Shown here piece by piece: positions 1-7,666 of a DNA stretch of 23,229 nucleotides (the stretch's first letter is position 1; each line of letters begins with the position of its first letter). Origin of the DNA: CAYVDB01 sp964450705 (GTDB lineage Bacteria; Patescibacteriota; Minisyncoccia; Phycocordibacterales; Zambryskibacteraceae); contig CAYVDB010000008.1 in NCBI GenBank assembly GCA_964450705.1, forward strand, positions 1 to 23,229, read 5' to 3'. The position numbers and the translations under genes were made by a program. The notes under the pieces are model-generated. The model did no database searches and had not been told where the DNA came from. It saw only the letters and a list, made by a program, of their open reading frames with translations.

Positions 1-2
1 AC

Positions 3-593
3 TATATTATTACGATAGAATCCAAATTTTATTTGGAAAACTATAACCTTATAACTGAAACTAAGGAGCAAGTAGAACGAGAGCGACTCGAAAAAGTATT
101 CTTAAACGATTTAAAGCTAAGAATTCAAGAAACTTCAAAATATATTCGACCAGAAGAAGGAACAACGGACTTTGCTTTTATGTTTATTCCACATGAAGCT
201 ATTTATTATGACTTGCTTGTGAACAAGATTGGGGAGATTAAAGGCGAAGATACAGAAAATCTTATCCAGAGAGCGGCGAATAAGTACAAAGTGATTATTG
301 TTTCTCCAACCTCGTTTCTCGCATATTTGCAAACTGTACTTCAAGGTCTTAAGGCATTGCGAATTGAGGAAGAGGCAAAAAATATTATTAAGCGTGTGGA
401 TGAACTCGGCAAACATATTGCAGCTTATGAGACGTATCACGGTAAGCTCGGTGCATCTTTAGCGACTACAGTTTCTCATTTTAATGCCTCACGAAAAGAA
501 CTTTCTAAAATTGATAAAGACGTAATGCGTATTACCGGAGAATCTGTTGGCGTTGAGGCTCTTGTTTTGGAGAAACCCTCTATAGAAGAATAG
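3..593 (+). CDS. rmuC: DNA recombination protein RmuC, C-terminal part (5' end outside window)
   Basis: The reading frame is open from the first bases of the window, so the gene starts upstream; 196 residues are visible. The TTG at 33 is internal. The visible part begins with an I-E-S-K-F-Y-L-E segment, matching the D-S-K-F-P-L-E signature of the RmuC family, and continues with F-M-F-I-P-H-E-A and the V-I-I-V-S-P-T-S-F-L-A stretch typical of the RmuC nuclease-like core, followed by a helical C-terminal tail. RmuC is a predicted nuclease-fold protein that limits recombination at inverted repeats; its biochemistry is poorly known. Base composition is AT-leaning like other native genes here. The family call is by motif recognition only. 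Confidence 0.88.
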   Translation, partial: YIITIESKFYLENYNLITETKEQVERERLEKVFLNDLKLRIQETSKYIRPEEGTTDFAFMFIPHEAIYYDLLVNKIGEIKGEDTENLIQRAANKYKVIIVSPTSFLAYLQTVLQGLKALRIEEEAKNIIKRVDELGKHIAAYETYHGKLGASLATTVSHFNASRKELSKIDKDVMRITGESVGVEALVLEKPSIEE

Positions 594-638
594 GCATGGT
601 AGTATTAGTCTAGCTCGTTCCTTTTTCATGGAGGATGT

Positions 639-1064
639 ATGCAGATTTCTGCGAGGGGTAGCGAGAGATCGGAACCGAACGTAGTGCCGATGATCGATGT
701 CATGTTGGTGTTACTCATCATCTTCATGGTAGTGACCCCATTCATGGCACAGGGGTTTACTGCTGAACCGCCAGAGGCGGAGAACTTCGTGCCTCGGCCA
801 GATGATGCCAAGGATCTCGTTCTTGGGATCGATGCTCAAGGTAACTACTTTCTCAACAAGCAGCCGTTGGCAAGGGCCGTCTTTCCAACGGAGATCGGGC
901 GCCTCTTTAGAGGAAGAGAAAGCAAGGTTCTCTTTCTCAAGGCTGACAAGAATCTTGACTACGGTGTCGTAAGGGAAGCGATGGATGTAGCTTCCGAGCG
1001 TGGCGTCCACGTGGTCGGTATGGTAACCGACAAAACCCCAACCACTCTCCGGAGGGCGCCATGA
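639..1064 (+). CDS. exbD: ExbD/TolR-family biopolymer transport protein, orphan
   Basis: The 141-aa protein has the ExbD layout: a short N-terminus, the V-V-P-M-I-D-V-M-L-V-L-L-I-I-F-M transmembrane helix carrying the conserved Asp (residue 20), and a periplasmic domain ending in a V-A-S-E-R-G-V-H-V-V-G-M-V-T-D segment. ExbD normally works with ExbB and TonB to use proton-motive force at an outer membrane. No exbB or tonB is in the window, and a CPR cell is not expected to have that membrane. Codon use is clearly GC-richer than in rmuC and rplU on either side. A good SD (GGAGGATGT) precedes the ATG. The stop overlaps the ATG of a 16-codon ORF. Probably acquired; its role here is unknown. Confidence 0.85.
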   Translation: MQISARGSERSEPNVVPMIDVMLVLLIIFMVVTPFMAQGFTAEPPEAENFVPRPDDAKDLVLGIDAQGNYFLNKQPLARAVFPTEIGRLFRGRESKVLFLKADKNLDYGVVREAMDVASERGVHVVGMVTDKTPTTLRRAP

Positions 1065-1111
1065 GGCTCATGTTTCTTACTCTCGCAGTTCTTGCACTTA
1101 AGACCTGCTGA
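1061..1111 (+). CDS. Mini-ORF (16 aa) coupled to exbD, possible truncated signal peptide
   Basis: The ATG overlaps the exbD stop (ATGA) and has a GGAGG motif 5-9 bases upstream. The product, MRLMFLTLAVLALKTC, looks like a signal peptide ending in a lipobox-like Cys and stops just before a terminator. It could be the remnant of a lipoprotein gene cut at this point or a true tiny peptide. Translation is plausible because of the SD and coupling; function is unknown. Confidence 0.4.
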   Translation: MRLMFLTLAVLALKTC

Positions 1112-1117
1112 GCTCGT

Positions 1118-1152
1118 AAAGCTCTTCCCATGTCCTGGGAGGAGCTTTTTTG
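1118..1152 (+). terminator. Rho-independent terminator after exbD
   Basis: The hairpin arms AGCTCTTCCCA and TGGGAGGAGCT, with one G-T wobble and a short loop, are followed by a run of T. It closes the exbD transcript. Confidence 0.85.
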
Positions 1153-1191
1153 TTATTATAAAAAAGGATTTAACCAAGGGGGTGATTTTAT

Positions 1192-1311
1192 ATGGAAGAG
1201 CTCGCCTTTCCGATCGAAGGTACCAGACGAGGTGGTGTGGTGAACGCCAAGAGGTGCGGAGATGGACGGAAATCCGCGGGCGGCACCTGCTTTGCGGGTG
1301 GTATCGGGTAG
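1192..1311 (+). CDS. Small 39-aa peptide with very strong ribosome binding site
   Basis: The ATG is preceded by AAGGGGGTGAT with about 5 bases of spacing, close to a full complement of the 16S 3' end. The 39-residue product starts M-E-E-L-A-F-P-I-E-G, is basic in the middle and ends Gly-rich with two cysteines (R-C-G-D-G-R-K-S-A-G-G-T-C-F-A-G-G-I-G). Base composition is GC-rich like exbD and unlike rplU. I do not recognise it. The short leader-like first half and Cys/Gly tail recall secreted or modified peptides, but no maturation enzyme lies nearby, so this is only a resemblance. It sits between two terminators and so is transcribed separately from exbD. Confidence 0.4.
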   Translation: MEELAFPIEGTRRGGVVNAKRCGDGRKSAGGTCFAGGIG

Positions 1312-1325
1312 TCCTTCGTTCTCTC

Positions 1326-1366
1326 AGGGGATAACCAATGACCAATAACAGAGGGAGGTGATCCAG
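1326..1366 (+). promoter_or_regulatory. Extended SD-like sequence with mini-ORF MTNNRGR
   Basis: GGAGGTGATCCAG at 1354-1366 is a perfect 13-base complement of the conserved 16S rRNA 3' end (CTGGATCACCTCC). It overlaps the end of a 7-codon ORF (ATG at 1338, its own SD AGGGGAT at 1326). No convincing start codon lies at normal distance downstream; a GTG at 1358 opens 22 codons but reads through the next terminator. Confidence 0.4.
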
Positions 1367-1394
1367 TCTTTTCTCGGAGCAATCCGGGATATGA

Positions 1395-1421
1395 GCCCCG
1401 ACCTAGTCGGGGCTTTTCTTT
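1395..1421 (+). terminator. Rho-independent terminator closing the GC-rich block
   Basis: GCCCCGAC-CTA-GTCGGGGC is a perfect 8-bp stem followed by TTTTCTTTT. It separates the foreign-looking block from rplU. Confidence 0.9.
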
Positions 1422-1448
1422 TGTGATTATTCCCAAGCCCTCATCCTC

Positions 1449-1476
1449 TTGCCAAACGTCTAATTTTGTATAAAAT
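1449..1476 (+). promoter_or_regulatory. rplU promoter, near-leaderless
   Basis: TTGCCA (1449-1454), a 16-base spacer and TAAAAT (1471-1476) lie directly before the rplU ATG at 1486. Transcription would start about 0-3 bases before the start codon, and there is no SD. Confidence 0.5.
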
Positions 1477-1485
1477 ACTCCCATT

Positions 1486-1887
1486 ATGCCTACTAAGATA
1501 GGAACAGCCCTTAAAAAGGCTCCAAAATCGAAGGAAAAGAAAGCAAAAGCACCTGCTAAGGGTGACTCAAATTCTTTTGCTGTTATAGCAACAGGTGGAA
1601 AGCAATATGTTGTTTCCTCTGGAACTTCTATTCGAATAGAAAAAATGAAGGGCGACTATAAAGAAGGTGATACTCTCACTTTTGACCAAGTTCTACTTCT
1701 TAATGTGGAAGGAGAGACAAAGATTGGTGAGCCGACTGTCTCTCAGGCTAAAGTAACAGGGACTCTTGTTAAGATAGGTAGAGCGCCAAAAGTAGTTGTA
1801 ATTAAATACAAACAAAAGAGCCGTTATTTCAAGAAAAATGGACATCGTCAGCCATATTTTGAAGTGAAGATTGATTCGATCAAGTAA
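1486..1887 (+). CDS. rplU: 50S ribosomal protein L21 (bL21)
   Basis: The 133-aa protein has a Lys/Ala-rich N-terminal extension of about 28 residues and then a standard L21 domain: F-A-V-I-A-T-G-G-K-Q-Y at about 31-41, the G-D-x-L-x-F-D-x-V-L-L centre, and the C-terminal K-Y-K-x-K-S-R-Y-x-x-K-x-G-H-R-Q-P-Y signature that contacts 23S rRNA. L21 is usually about 100 aa, so the tail is extra. In most bacteria rpmA (L27) follows directly; here rpmA is 6.3 kb away on the other strand and recR converges on rplU instead. The ATG lies a few bases after a -10-like element with no SD, which points to a leaderless or near-leaderless mRNA. Confidence 0.95.
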   Translation: MPTKIGTALKKAPKSKEKKAKAPAKGDSNSFAVIATGGKQYVVSSGTSIRIEKMKGDYKEGDTLTFDQVLLLNVEGETKIGEPTVSQAKVTGTLVKIGRAPKVVVIKYKQKSRYFKKNGHRQPYFEVKIDSIK

Positions 1888-1890
1888 CAA

Positions 1891-1922
1891 ACAAAATCCC
1901 CGAAATACGTCGGGGATTTTGT
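1891..1922. terminator. Bidirectional terminator between rplU and recR
   Basis: AAAATCCCCGA and TCGGGGATTTT form an 11-bp stem with a 6-base loop, and T-rich flanks exist in both directions. It serves the two convergent genes. Confidence 0.9.
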
Positions 1923-1931
1923 TTGAGTTCT

Positions 1932-2534
1932 CTAGTGGCGATTTTCGAGAGCATTTTTAAGAGTATGTTGGTCAGAGTACTCAAGCTCTACGCCGGTAGA
2001 AAGCCCTCTTCCGAGTCGTGATATTTTCCAGTTTCCCAAGCTTTTCAGTTCAGCCAGAAGGTAGTCTTCAGTGTTTTCCCCTTCAGGATTTGCGTTCATG
2101 GCTATAATTATCTCTTTCAGATCCTTTTCTTCTTCAAGGCGTCTTTTGAGCGCCGAGAGACGGATTTTCTTCCCAGGATCTTTTTCAAGAATTGGGATAG
2201 TCGAGCCAAGCACAAAGTAGAGTCCCTCGTAAGTGTGTGTTTTTTCTATATTTTCTAAATCAACATCTCGGGCAACTAGAAGCAATATATTTCTGTCACG
2301 ATTGGTATCTTTGCAAATGGAACACTTTACAGTATCGCTATTTTTGCTTTCAAAATATCTGAAACACGATACGCATGTTTTGATTTCTTTTTCTAAAAGT
2401 TCAATGTTCTTTTTTAGCTCTAGTATGTATTCTTTGTCTCGGGAAAGAAGAAAGTAGACAAAACGCTTTGCCTGTCTAGGGCCTATGCCAGGAAAGTCGC
2501 TAAAAAGTTTAGTGAGGGTATTAAAAGCGTTCAT
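1932..2534 (-). CDS. recR: Recombination mediator protein RecR
   Basis: The 200-aa protein has the usual RecR length and order: a helix-hairpin-helix near the N-terminus (F-P-G-I-G-P-R-Q-A-K-R), a C4 zinc finger (Cys54, 57, 71, 74), a Toprim domain with L-L-V-A-R-D-V-D-L at the start, and a C-terminal G-R-G-L-S-T-G-V-E-L-E-Y-S-D-Q-x-T-L motif. RecR forms a ring that, with RecO or RecF, loads RecA on SSB-coated gaps. The family usually has S-R-I-A-x-G-x-P-x-G-G-E-L at the last motif, so some drift is visible. The ATG overlaps the dnaB stop (TGATG), implying a dnaB-recR transcript with translational coupling. Confidence 0.95.
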   Translation of the reverse strand: MNAFNTLTKLFSDFPGIGPRQAKRFVYFLLSRDKEYILELKKNIELLEKEIKTCVSCFRYFESKNSDTVKCSICKDTNRDRNILLLVARDVDLENIEKTHTYEGLYFVLGSTIPILEKDPGKKIRLSALKRRLEEEKDLKEIIIAMNANPEGENTEDYLLAELKSLGNWKISRLGRGLSTGVELEYSDQHTLKNALENRH

Positions 2535-3916
2535 CAGAAGTCTCTAAATTCTCTTTCAGTTCCTTGGTAATTGGCTTTGTCTAAAGATTGAAATGTCGCT
2601 TTCTGAGCGTTAAAGAATAGCTCAACTTTACCAGTTTCTCCATTGCGATGTTTTTCTATAAGGATTTCAGCAATATTTGTTTTCTCTGTTTCTTCCTTGT
2701 ATTTATCTTCCCGGTGAATAAACATAACCACATCAGCATCTTGTTCAATGGAACCAGAGTCTCGAAGATCTGAAAGGCGAGGACGACCACCGCGTTGCTC
2801 AACCGCTCGAGAAAGCTGAGAAAGAGCAAGCACGGGAATATCGAGTTCACGGGCAAGGTTTTTGAGAGAGCGAGAGATTTCTGTAACCTGCTGGACTAAA
2901 TTGTCGTTTGATTTTGAGTTTGTAGGGACCATGAGCTGGAGGTAGTCGACCACTAGAAGGCCAAGGCCTTTTTCACTTTTTAAGCGTCGTGCTACAGAGC
3001 GCATTTTAAGAATGTTATTACCTGGCTGGTCGTCGATATATATTGGAGCTTGAGAGAGATGATCTAAAGATTGCCTGATTGCTGCGAAATCGTCTTCTCT
3101 GGAAAGTTTTCCAGTACGGAGTTTCCAAGCATCGACATTTGATTGTGCTGCGAGCATTCTATCTACGAGTTGTTGGGAGCTCATTTCAAGAGAAAATATT
3201 CCTACTGGGACCTGGTGTGTTACAGCGGCTTGCCTTGCAATGTCGAGCGCAAGTGAAGTTTTTCCCATTGAAGGTCGTGCGGCAAGAATAATGAGATCTG
3301 CTTTTTGGAAGCCTGCGAGTTTATTGTCTATTTCTTTAAAACCGGTAGGTACTCCTCGAAGTTCTCCGCTTGAGTTATGTAGATGATCAAGACGCTCCCA
3401 TGCTTCTGCGAGCTCGTCTTTAAGGTGACGGAAGGTGTGAGCTCCGCTTAAATTAGTAACTTCGTATATCTTCTTTTCTGCTTTATCGAGCGCTTCCTCA
3501 AGATCGTGGCTTTCTTCAAAACCTACTGACGAAATAAACTCTGAAGCTTCAATAAGCCTACGCATCATGTGTTTTTTCTGTATGATATCTGCGTAGTGTT
3601 TTGCGTTTGATGAAGAAGGAACGATGTTTACAAGCTCAGTCAAATAGCTTGATCCACCGATTTGTTCAAGGAGACCTTTTTCTTTAAGCTTTGCGGATAG
3701 AGTCAAAAGATCAATTGGCTCTCTTTTAGAAAAGAGCTCAAGCATATTTTCGAATATGATGCGGTGACGATCGGCATAAAAGGACTTAGAAGTTACTATG
3801 TCCATGATTTCGTAAAATGCTTCTTGGCGGAGCATTATCGAGCCCAAGAGAGCCATTTCTGCCTCAAGATTTTGTGGAGGAATGCGTACTTTTTCACGAA
3901 TGACATTGTCGGCCAT
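2534..3916 (-). CDS. dnaB: Replicative DNA helicase DnaB
   Basis: The 460-aa protein has an N-terminal helical domain (about 10-110, starting P-P-Q-N-L-E-A-E-M-A-L-L-G-S-I), a linker, and a RecA-like domain. Walker A is A-R-P-S-M-G-K-T (Lys219), Walker B is L-L-V-V-D-Y-L-Q-L (Asp324), and the D-L-R-x-S-G-S-I-E-Q-D-A-D motif near the end is typical of DnaB. It is the hexameric fork helicase that recruits primase. No intein is present at its usual insertion points. It heads a two-gene unit with recR. TTACCT and TAGAAT elements 18 bases apart lie just upstream of the ATG (plus-strand about 3920-3955), with no clear SD. Confidence 0.97.
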   Translation of the reverse strand: MADNVIREKVRIPPQNLEAEMALLGSIMLRQEAFYEIMDIVTSKSFYADRHRIIFENMLELFSKREPIDLLTLSAKLKEKGLLEQIGGSSYLTELVNIVPSSSNAKHYADIIQKKHMMRRLIEASEFISSVGFEESHDLEEALDKAEKKIYEVTNLSGAHTFRHLKDELAEAWERLDHLHNSSGELRGVPTGFKEIDNKLAGFQKADLIILAARPSMGKTSLALDIARQAAVTHQVPVGIFSLEMSSQQLVDRMLAAQSNVDAWKLRTGKLSREDDFAAIRQSLDHLSQAPIYIDDQPGNNILKMRSVARRLKSEKGLGLLVVDYLQLMVPTNSKSNDNLVQQVTEISRSLKNLARELDIPVLALSQLSRAVEQRGGRPRLSDLRDSGSIEQDADVVMFIHREDKYKEETEKTNIAEILIEKHRNGETGKVELFFNAQKATFQSLDKANYQGTEREFRDF

Positions 3917-3997
3917 GGCGAAATTCTATCACGAGCGCCTCAATCAAGGTAAAGGTAGATTATAGGCACAAGCTGTGACTAAAATGGGGAAAAGAAG

Positions 3998-5389
3998 CTA
4001 GATTAGATTTATTTTCTGGCTTTCTTCAGAATCTTTAATTTGGTACCCTAGGGCCTTTAAGTTTTCTCTGATCTCATCTGCCCGTTTCCAATTCTTCTCT
4101 TTGCGAGCTTGTGCTCTTTCTAGAATAAGCTTTTGAATTTCTTGCGAAAGTTCTTCAAAGGGTATTTCTCGAAGATCTTCAAGGAAATCTCCTGTCTCAA
4201 GTGAAAGTCCAAATATTTTATCAAACTCAAGAAGTGTAGCTTTTTTATTTGCATCCTTAATTTTTGCATCCTTCAGCATGTCCCATGCTATAGAGAGTGC
4301 TTTGGGAATATTTAAGTCATCATCAATCGACTCTGTGAAGAGTTTTCTGTATTTTGAACTTACTCGTCCAACCTTTTCTCCGAGAGTATGAAATTGGCGT
4401 ACAAGTCTTTCGAAAGCAACCTGAGACGCTTCAAGGTTCTCCCACGAGAATGTTACCGGAGTATTATAGCGAGCCTGAAGAAGCCAATAGCGATAGGCGA
4501 GAGGGTGGAAACCTTTTTCAATGAGAGTATTAAGGGTTATTGAATTACCTTCAGACTTTGCCATCTTCCCGCTTTCTACGTTTACGAACGCATTGTGTAT
4601 CCAATAATTCACAAACGTGCATCCACAAGCATTTTCTGACTGAGCAATTTCGTTATTATGGTGGATTGAGGCAAGGTCTATTCCTCCAGTATGGACATCA
4701 AAATGATTTCCAAGGTATTTGCGAGCCATAGCAGAACATTCTATGTGCCATCCTGGGAAGCCCTTTCCCCAAGGGCTTTCGTAGCCAATTCCTGAATTTT
4801 TCTTCCATAAAGCAAAGTCTCTCCGATTTTTCTTTTCTCCAGTTGATTCTACTCGAGCAATATCATTTTCTTCTCCTATCCCGCCAAGCTTTCCGTAAGA
4901 AGGATCTTTGGATGTGTCAAAGTACATGCCGTCACTTGTCTCATATGCGAAGCCTTTCTCGAGAAGAGTTTCTATGAGCTCGATATCTTCTTGTATATGC
5001 TCGCTTGCTTTAGGGAAAAATTCTGGAGTGCTGATATTTAGTTTTTTTAAATCTTCCTTAAACCTCTCGGTATAAAACTCTGTCAATTCTTTCATCGCTT
5101 CAAGCGTAATTGGTTTACCCTCTCTTTTTAACCCACGAATTATCTTGTCTTCACCCTCGTCATTGTCTCCTCCGATCCCGACATCGGTGATATTCATGAC
5201 TTGAGTTACTCGATATTTATCAAATAGAAAAGTTCTTCGAAGTAAATCAGCCATTATAAATGATCGGAGATTTCCAATATGAACATAGTCATAGACTGTA
5301 GGCCCGCAGTTATACATGCGAACATGATTTTTTTCTAAAGAAGAAAACTCTTCAATAGCTCCGGTTTGTGTGTTGGTAAATCTAAGCAT
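3998..5389 (-). CDS. cysS: Cysteinyl-tRNA synthetase
   Basis: The 463-aa class I synthetase charges tRNA-Cys. Zinc ligands match the family (Cys28, Cys218, His243, Glu247). The HIGH motif is H-I-G-N at 37-40 and KMSKS is K-M-A-K-S at 275-279. A C-terminal helical anticodon-binding segment follows. The start chosen is the ATG at 5389, giving the normal N-terminus (M-L-R-F-T-N-T). An ATG at 5455 is in frame but would add 22 unrelated residues lying inside corA. The corA stop codon ends one base before this start, so cysS is probably translated by coupling or reinitiation from a corA-cysS mRNA. Confidence 0.96.
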   Translation of the reverse strand: MLRFTNTQTGAIEEFSSLEKNHVRMYNCGPTVYDYVHIGNLRSFIMADLLRRTFLFDKYRVTQVMNITDVGIGGDNDEGEDKIIRGLKREGKPITLEAMKELTEFYTERFKEDLKKLNISTPEFFPKASEHIQEDIELIETLLEKGFAYETSDGMYFDTSKDPSYGKLGGIGEENDIARVESTGEKKNRRDFALWKKNSGIGYESPWGKGFPGWHIECSAMARKYLGNHFDVHTGGIDLASIHHNNEIAQSENACGCTFVNYWIHNAFVNVESGKMAKSEGNSITLNTLIEKGFHPLAYRYWLLQARYNTPVTFSWENLEASQVAFERLVRQFHTLGEKVGRVSSKYRKLFTESIDDDLNIPKALSIAWDMLKDAKIKDANKKATLLEFDKIFGLSLETGDFLEDLREIPFEELSQEIQKLILERAQARKEKNWKRADEIRENLKALGYQIKDSEESQKINLI

Positions 5390-5390
5390 G

Positions 5391-6305
5391 TTAGAACCAG
5401 TTTTTGTATTTGAAAAAGGCAAAAAAGCACATAGTCGCAAATACCATAATTCCAACTACAATCCAGAAATCTAGAGGGTGGCCGACAATAGGGTTGTTTA
5501 CTGTATCCATACTAAATATTGCGGCGATAAGAGTTAAAGGAAACGTAACAAATGCCATGATAGTCAGGGTTTTCATGGTCTCGTTTTGTTTTGTGGAAAG
5601 CAGGGAATTATTAGTTTCTCGCAGTTCAACCACAAACGCTAAATTGTTTTTGATGCTGTCTTCTACTTTGAAATATTCCTCGAGAATCTTCCGGACACTA
5701 TACGAGAAGTGTTCATCAAAAAGTTTTTTGCCGAACATATCGAGTGAAAGGAGCACTTCTTTATGTGAATCGGTGGATTTTTTGAAGTTTAGCAGTACAC
5801 GAGAGAGTTCTGAAAGCGAAACTACCATTTCGCGTTCTTTACCAGAAAATATTCCATCTTCGATCTTACCAAGAGAATTTTCTATGTATTCGAGTTCATT
5901 AAATAGAGACTGGTAGATCTCTTGAACAATTCCAAAAAAAATTGTACCGACTGGGTTTTCTCCCAAGCCACGATCAAGTATTGAATGGACTTCGACAACT
6001 TTGGAGAATTTATCTAGGGCGTCAATAGTGTCGTATCTAGCGGTGATGAGAAAATTCTTGCCGATCACAAAATCAACCTCCTGTTTTGTGTTGTCGGTAT
6101 GGCTATGTTTGAATGCAGGGAAGTGGAGAATTAGATAAAGAGAATCTTTATGCATCTCTACTCGAGACTTTACCGAAGGTGAAGTGAGCTCATGAGTGAC
6201 TGCCCTATGTAGAGAGAACTCTTCTGATATGGCAGAAACCTCCTCTTCACTTGGGTGGATAAGATCAACCCATACAACCCCCTCATGTTCGTGGCGTTCT
6301 ATCAT
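5391..6305 (-). CDS. corA: CorA-family divalent cation channel with altered GMN motif
   Basis: The 304-aa protein has a CorA soluble domain (about 1-240, with the long helix before the membrane) and two C-terminal transmembrane helices (about 246-264 and 279-297). CorA forms pentameric Mg/Co channels in the inner membrane. The family signature after TM1, normally Y/F-G-M-N, reads F-S-M-D here (Ser265-Met266-Asp267), confirmed codon by codon. Downstream T-V-N-N-P-I-V-G and the basic C-terminal tail are normal. Selectivity may therefore be changed. TATACT lies about 15 bases before the ATG, so the leader is very short. It is followed by cysS with no gap. Confidence 0.9.
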   Translation of the reverse strand: MIERHEHEGVVWVDLIHPSEEEVSAISEEFSLHRAVTHELTSPSVKSRVEMHKDSLYLILHFPAFKHSHTDNTKQEVDFVIGKNFLITARYDTIDALDKFSKVVEVHSILDRGLGENPVGTIFFGIVQEIYQSLFNELEYIENSLGKIEDGIFSGKEREMVVSLSELSRVLLNFKKSTDSHKEVLLSLDMFGKKLFDEHFSYSVRKILEEYFKVEDSIKNNLAFVVELRETNNSLLSTKQNETMKTLTIMAFVTFPLTLIAAIFSMDTVNNPIVGHPLDFWIVVGIMVFATMCFFAFFKYKNWF

Positions 6306-6363
6306 AGAACCTATAGTATACCATTCGTAGTATCTTTAAAATCGGGTGTTTTATAAAAGTTTT

Positions 6364-6393
6364 TTGACGGAAAGAGATAAACTTTGAGATAAT
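6364..6393 (+). promoter_or_regulatory. ctpA promoter, short leader
   Basis: TTGACG (6364-6369), an 18-base spacer and GATAAT (6388-6393) precede the ctpA ATG at 6407. The predicted 5' leader is about 7 bases, too short for an SD. Confidence 0.65.
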
Positions 6394-6406
6394 ACCTCTC
6401 ATAATT

Positions 6407-7636
6407 ATGAAAAATTACCAAAAAAACTTTACCGCGCTCTTGCTTTGTGTTGCTTTAGTATTCGCTTCTTTTTCAGTCGGCAAATCATATGGGCTGAAGT
6501 CTCCGCGTCCAGTAGATAATATTTCTCTTCAAAATAAAGAAACTAGCAAGCCGGTAGATGTAGATTTTTCTCCGTTTTGGCAAGCATGGCAGGTGCTTGA
6601 AGAAAAGTTTGTTCCGGCAACAACAACAGGTATTAAGGATAGCCAAGATAAAGTCTGGGGCGCTATTGAGGGGCTTGCGTCATCTCTTGGAGATCCATAT
6701 ACCGTTTTTCTACCTCCAGTTGAGAATGAAATTTTCGAGGCTGACGTTCGGGGTAATTTCGAAGGGGTTGGTATGGAAATAGCTCTGCGTGATGGAGTCC
6801 TAACTGTGGTTTCGCCTTTAAAAAATACTCCAGCATACCGAGCGGGAATAAAATCTGGAGACAAAATTGTAAAGATTGGAGATACTTCTACTTTTAACAT
6901 TTCAGTTGATGAATCAGTCTCTCTTATCCGTGGGAAGAAGGGCACCCCCGTTGTCTTTACTGTCATTCGAGAAGGGTCTGAAGAACCAATTGAAGTTTCC
7001 GTTATTCGCGATGTTATTGATATTCCAACTATAGATACAGAATTGCGGAATGATGGAGTGTTTGTTATTTCTCTCTATAACTTCTCATCTGTTTCTCCAG
7101 AACTTTTCCGCAAAGCACTCAGAGAGTTTATCGATGCGCGAACTGATAAGCTTCTGCTTGATTTAAGAGGAAATCCCGGAGGCTATCTTGAGGCCGCTAT
7201 TAGCATGGCAAGTTGGTTCTTGCCTTCTGGAAAGGTTGTCGTTCGAGAAGATTTTGGCGGCAAACAAGAAGAAGTTATCTATCGAAGTTCTGGGTACGAT
7301 ATTTTTAATGAAAAGCTAAAGTTTGTAATTTTGATTGACGGAGGTTCGGCATCTGCTTCAGAAATTCTTGCCGGAGCACTTCGAGAGCATAATGTAGCAA
7401 AACTTGTAGGGAAGAAAACCTTTGGGAAGGGTTCTGTGCAACAACTCGTACCAATCACTCCGGAGACTTCTTTGAAGGTAACCATTGCACACTGGCTTAC
7501 TCCAAATGGGCGATCACTTTCTCAAAACGGCATAGAGCCCGACATTGAAGTTTCTATTACTCCAGAGGATGTAAAGGCAGGCAAGGATCCTCAAAAAGAC
7601 AAGGCGGTCGAGCTCTTGCTCAATTGGGAGAAATAA
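6407..7636 (+). CDS. ctpA: C-terminal processing peptidase, S41 family
   Basis: The 409-aa protein has an N-terminal signal/anchor helix (about 8-25), a PDZ domain (about 115-195; V-G-M-E-I then A-G-I-K-S-G-D-K-I), and an S41 catalytic core. The D-L-R-G-N-P-G-G-Y motif is at 252-260. The nucleophile Ser316 lies in G-G-S-A-S-A-S-E-I, and the general base Lys341 in F-G-K-G-S-V-Q-Q exactly 25 residues later, as in known CTPs. The enzyme would act outside the cytoplasmic membrane, trimming or degrading exported proteins, possibly including cell-wall hydrolases such as the M23 protein in this window. Full length; no missing catalytic residue. Confidence 0.95.
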   Translation: MKNYQKNFTALLLCVALVFASFSVGKSYGLKSPRPVDNISLQNKETSKPVDVDFSPFWQAWQVLEEKFVPATTTGIKDSQDKVWGAIEGLASSLGDPYTVFLPPVENEIFEADVRGNFEGVGMEIALRDGVLTVVSPLKNTPAYRAGIKSGDKIVKIGDTSTFNISVDESVSLIRGKKGTPVVFTVIREGSEEPIEVSVIRDVIDIPTIDTELRNDGVFVISLYNFSSVSPELFRKALREFIDARTDKLLLDLRGNPGGYLEAAISMASWFLPSGKVVVREDFGGKQEEVIYRSSGYDIFNEKLKFVILIDGGSASASEILAGALREHNVAKLVGKKTFGKGSVQQLVPITPETSLKVTIAHWLTPNGRSLSQNGIEPDIEVSITPEDVKAGKDPQKDKAVELLLNWEK

Positions 7637-7650
7637 GTAAGATAAGGCAC

Positions 7651-7656
7651 TATAAT
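7651..7656 (+). promoter_or_regulatory. -10 element before rplI
   Basis: TATAAT lies 10 bases before the rplI ATG, predicting a leader of only about 4 bases. No good -35 is visible; read-through from ctpA is also possible. Confidence 0.4.
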
Positions 7657-7666
7657 CAAAAAAGTC

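Noticed and set aside
1358..1426. 22-codon GTG ORF after the extended SD
   Set aside because: Its start lies inside the SD itself and it reads through the terminator hairpin.
5390..5455. Upstream in-frame ATG for cysS adding 22 residues
   Set aside because: It lies within corA, gives a non-family N-terminus, and the ATG at 5389 matches the standard CysS start.
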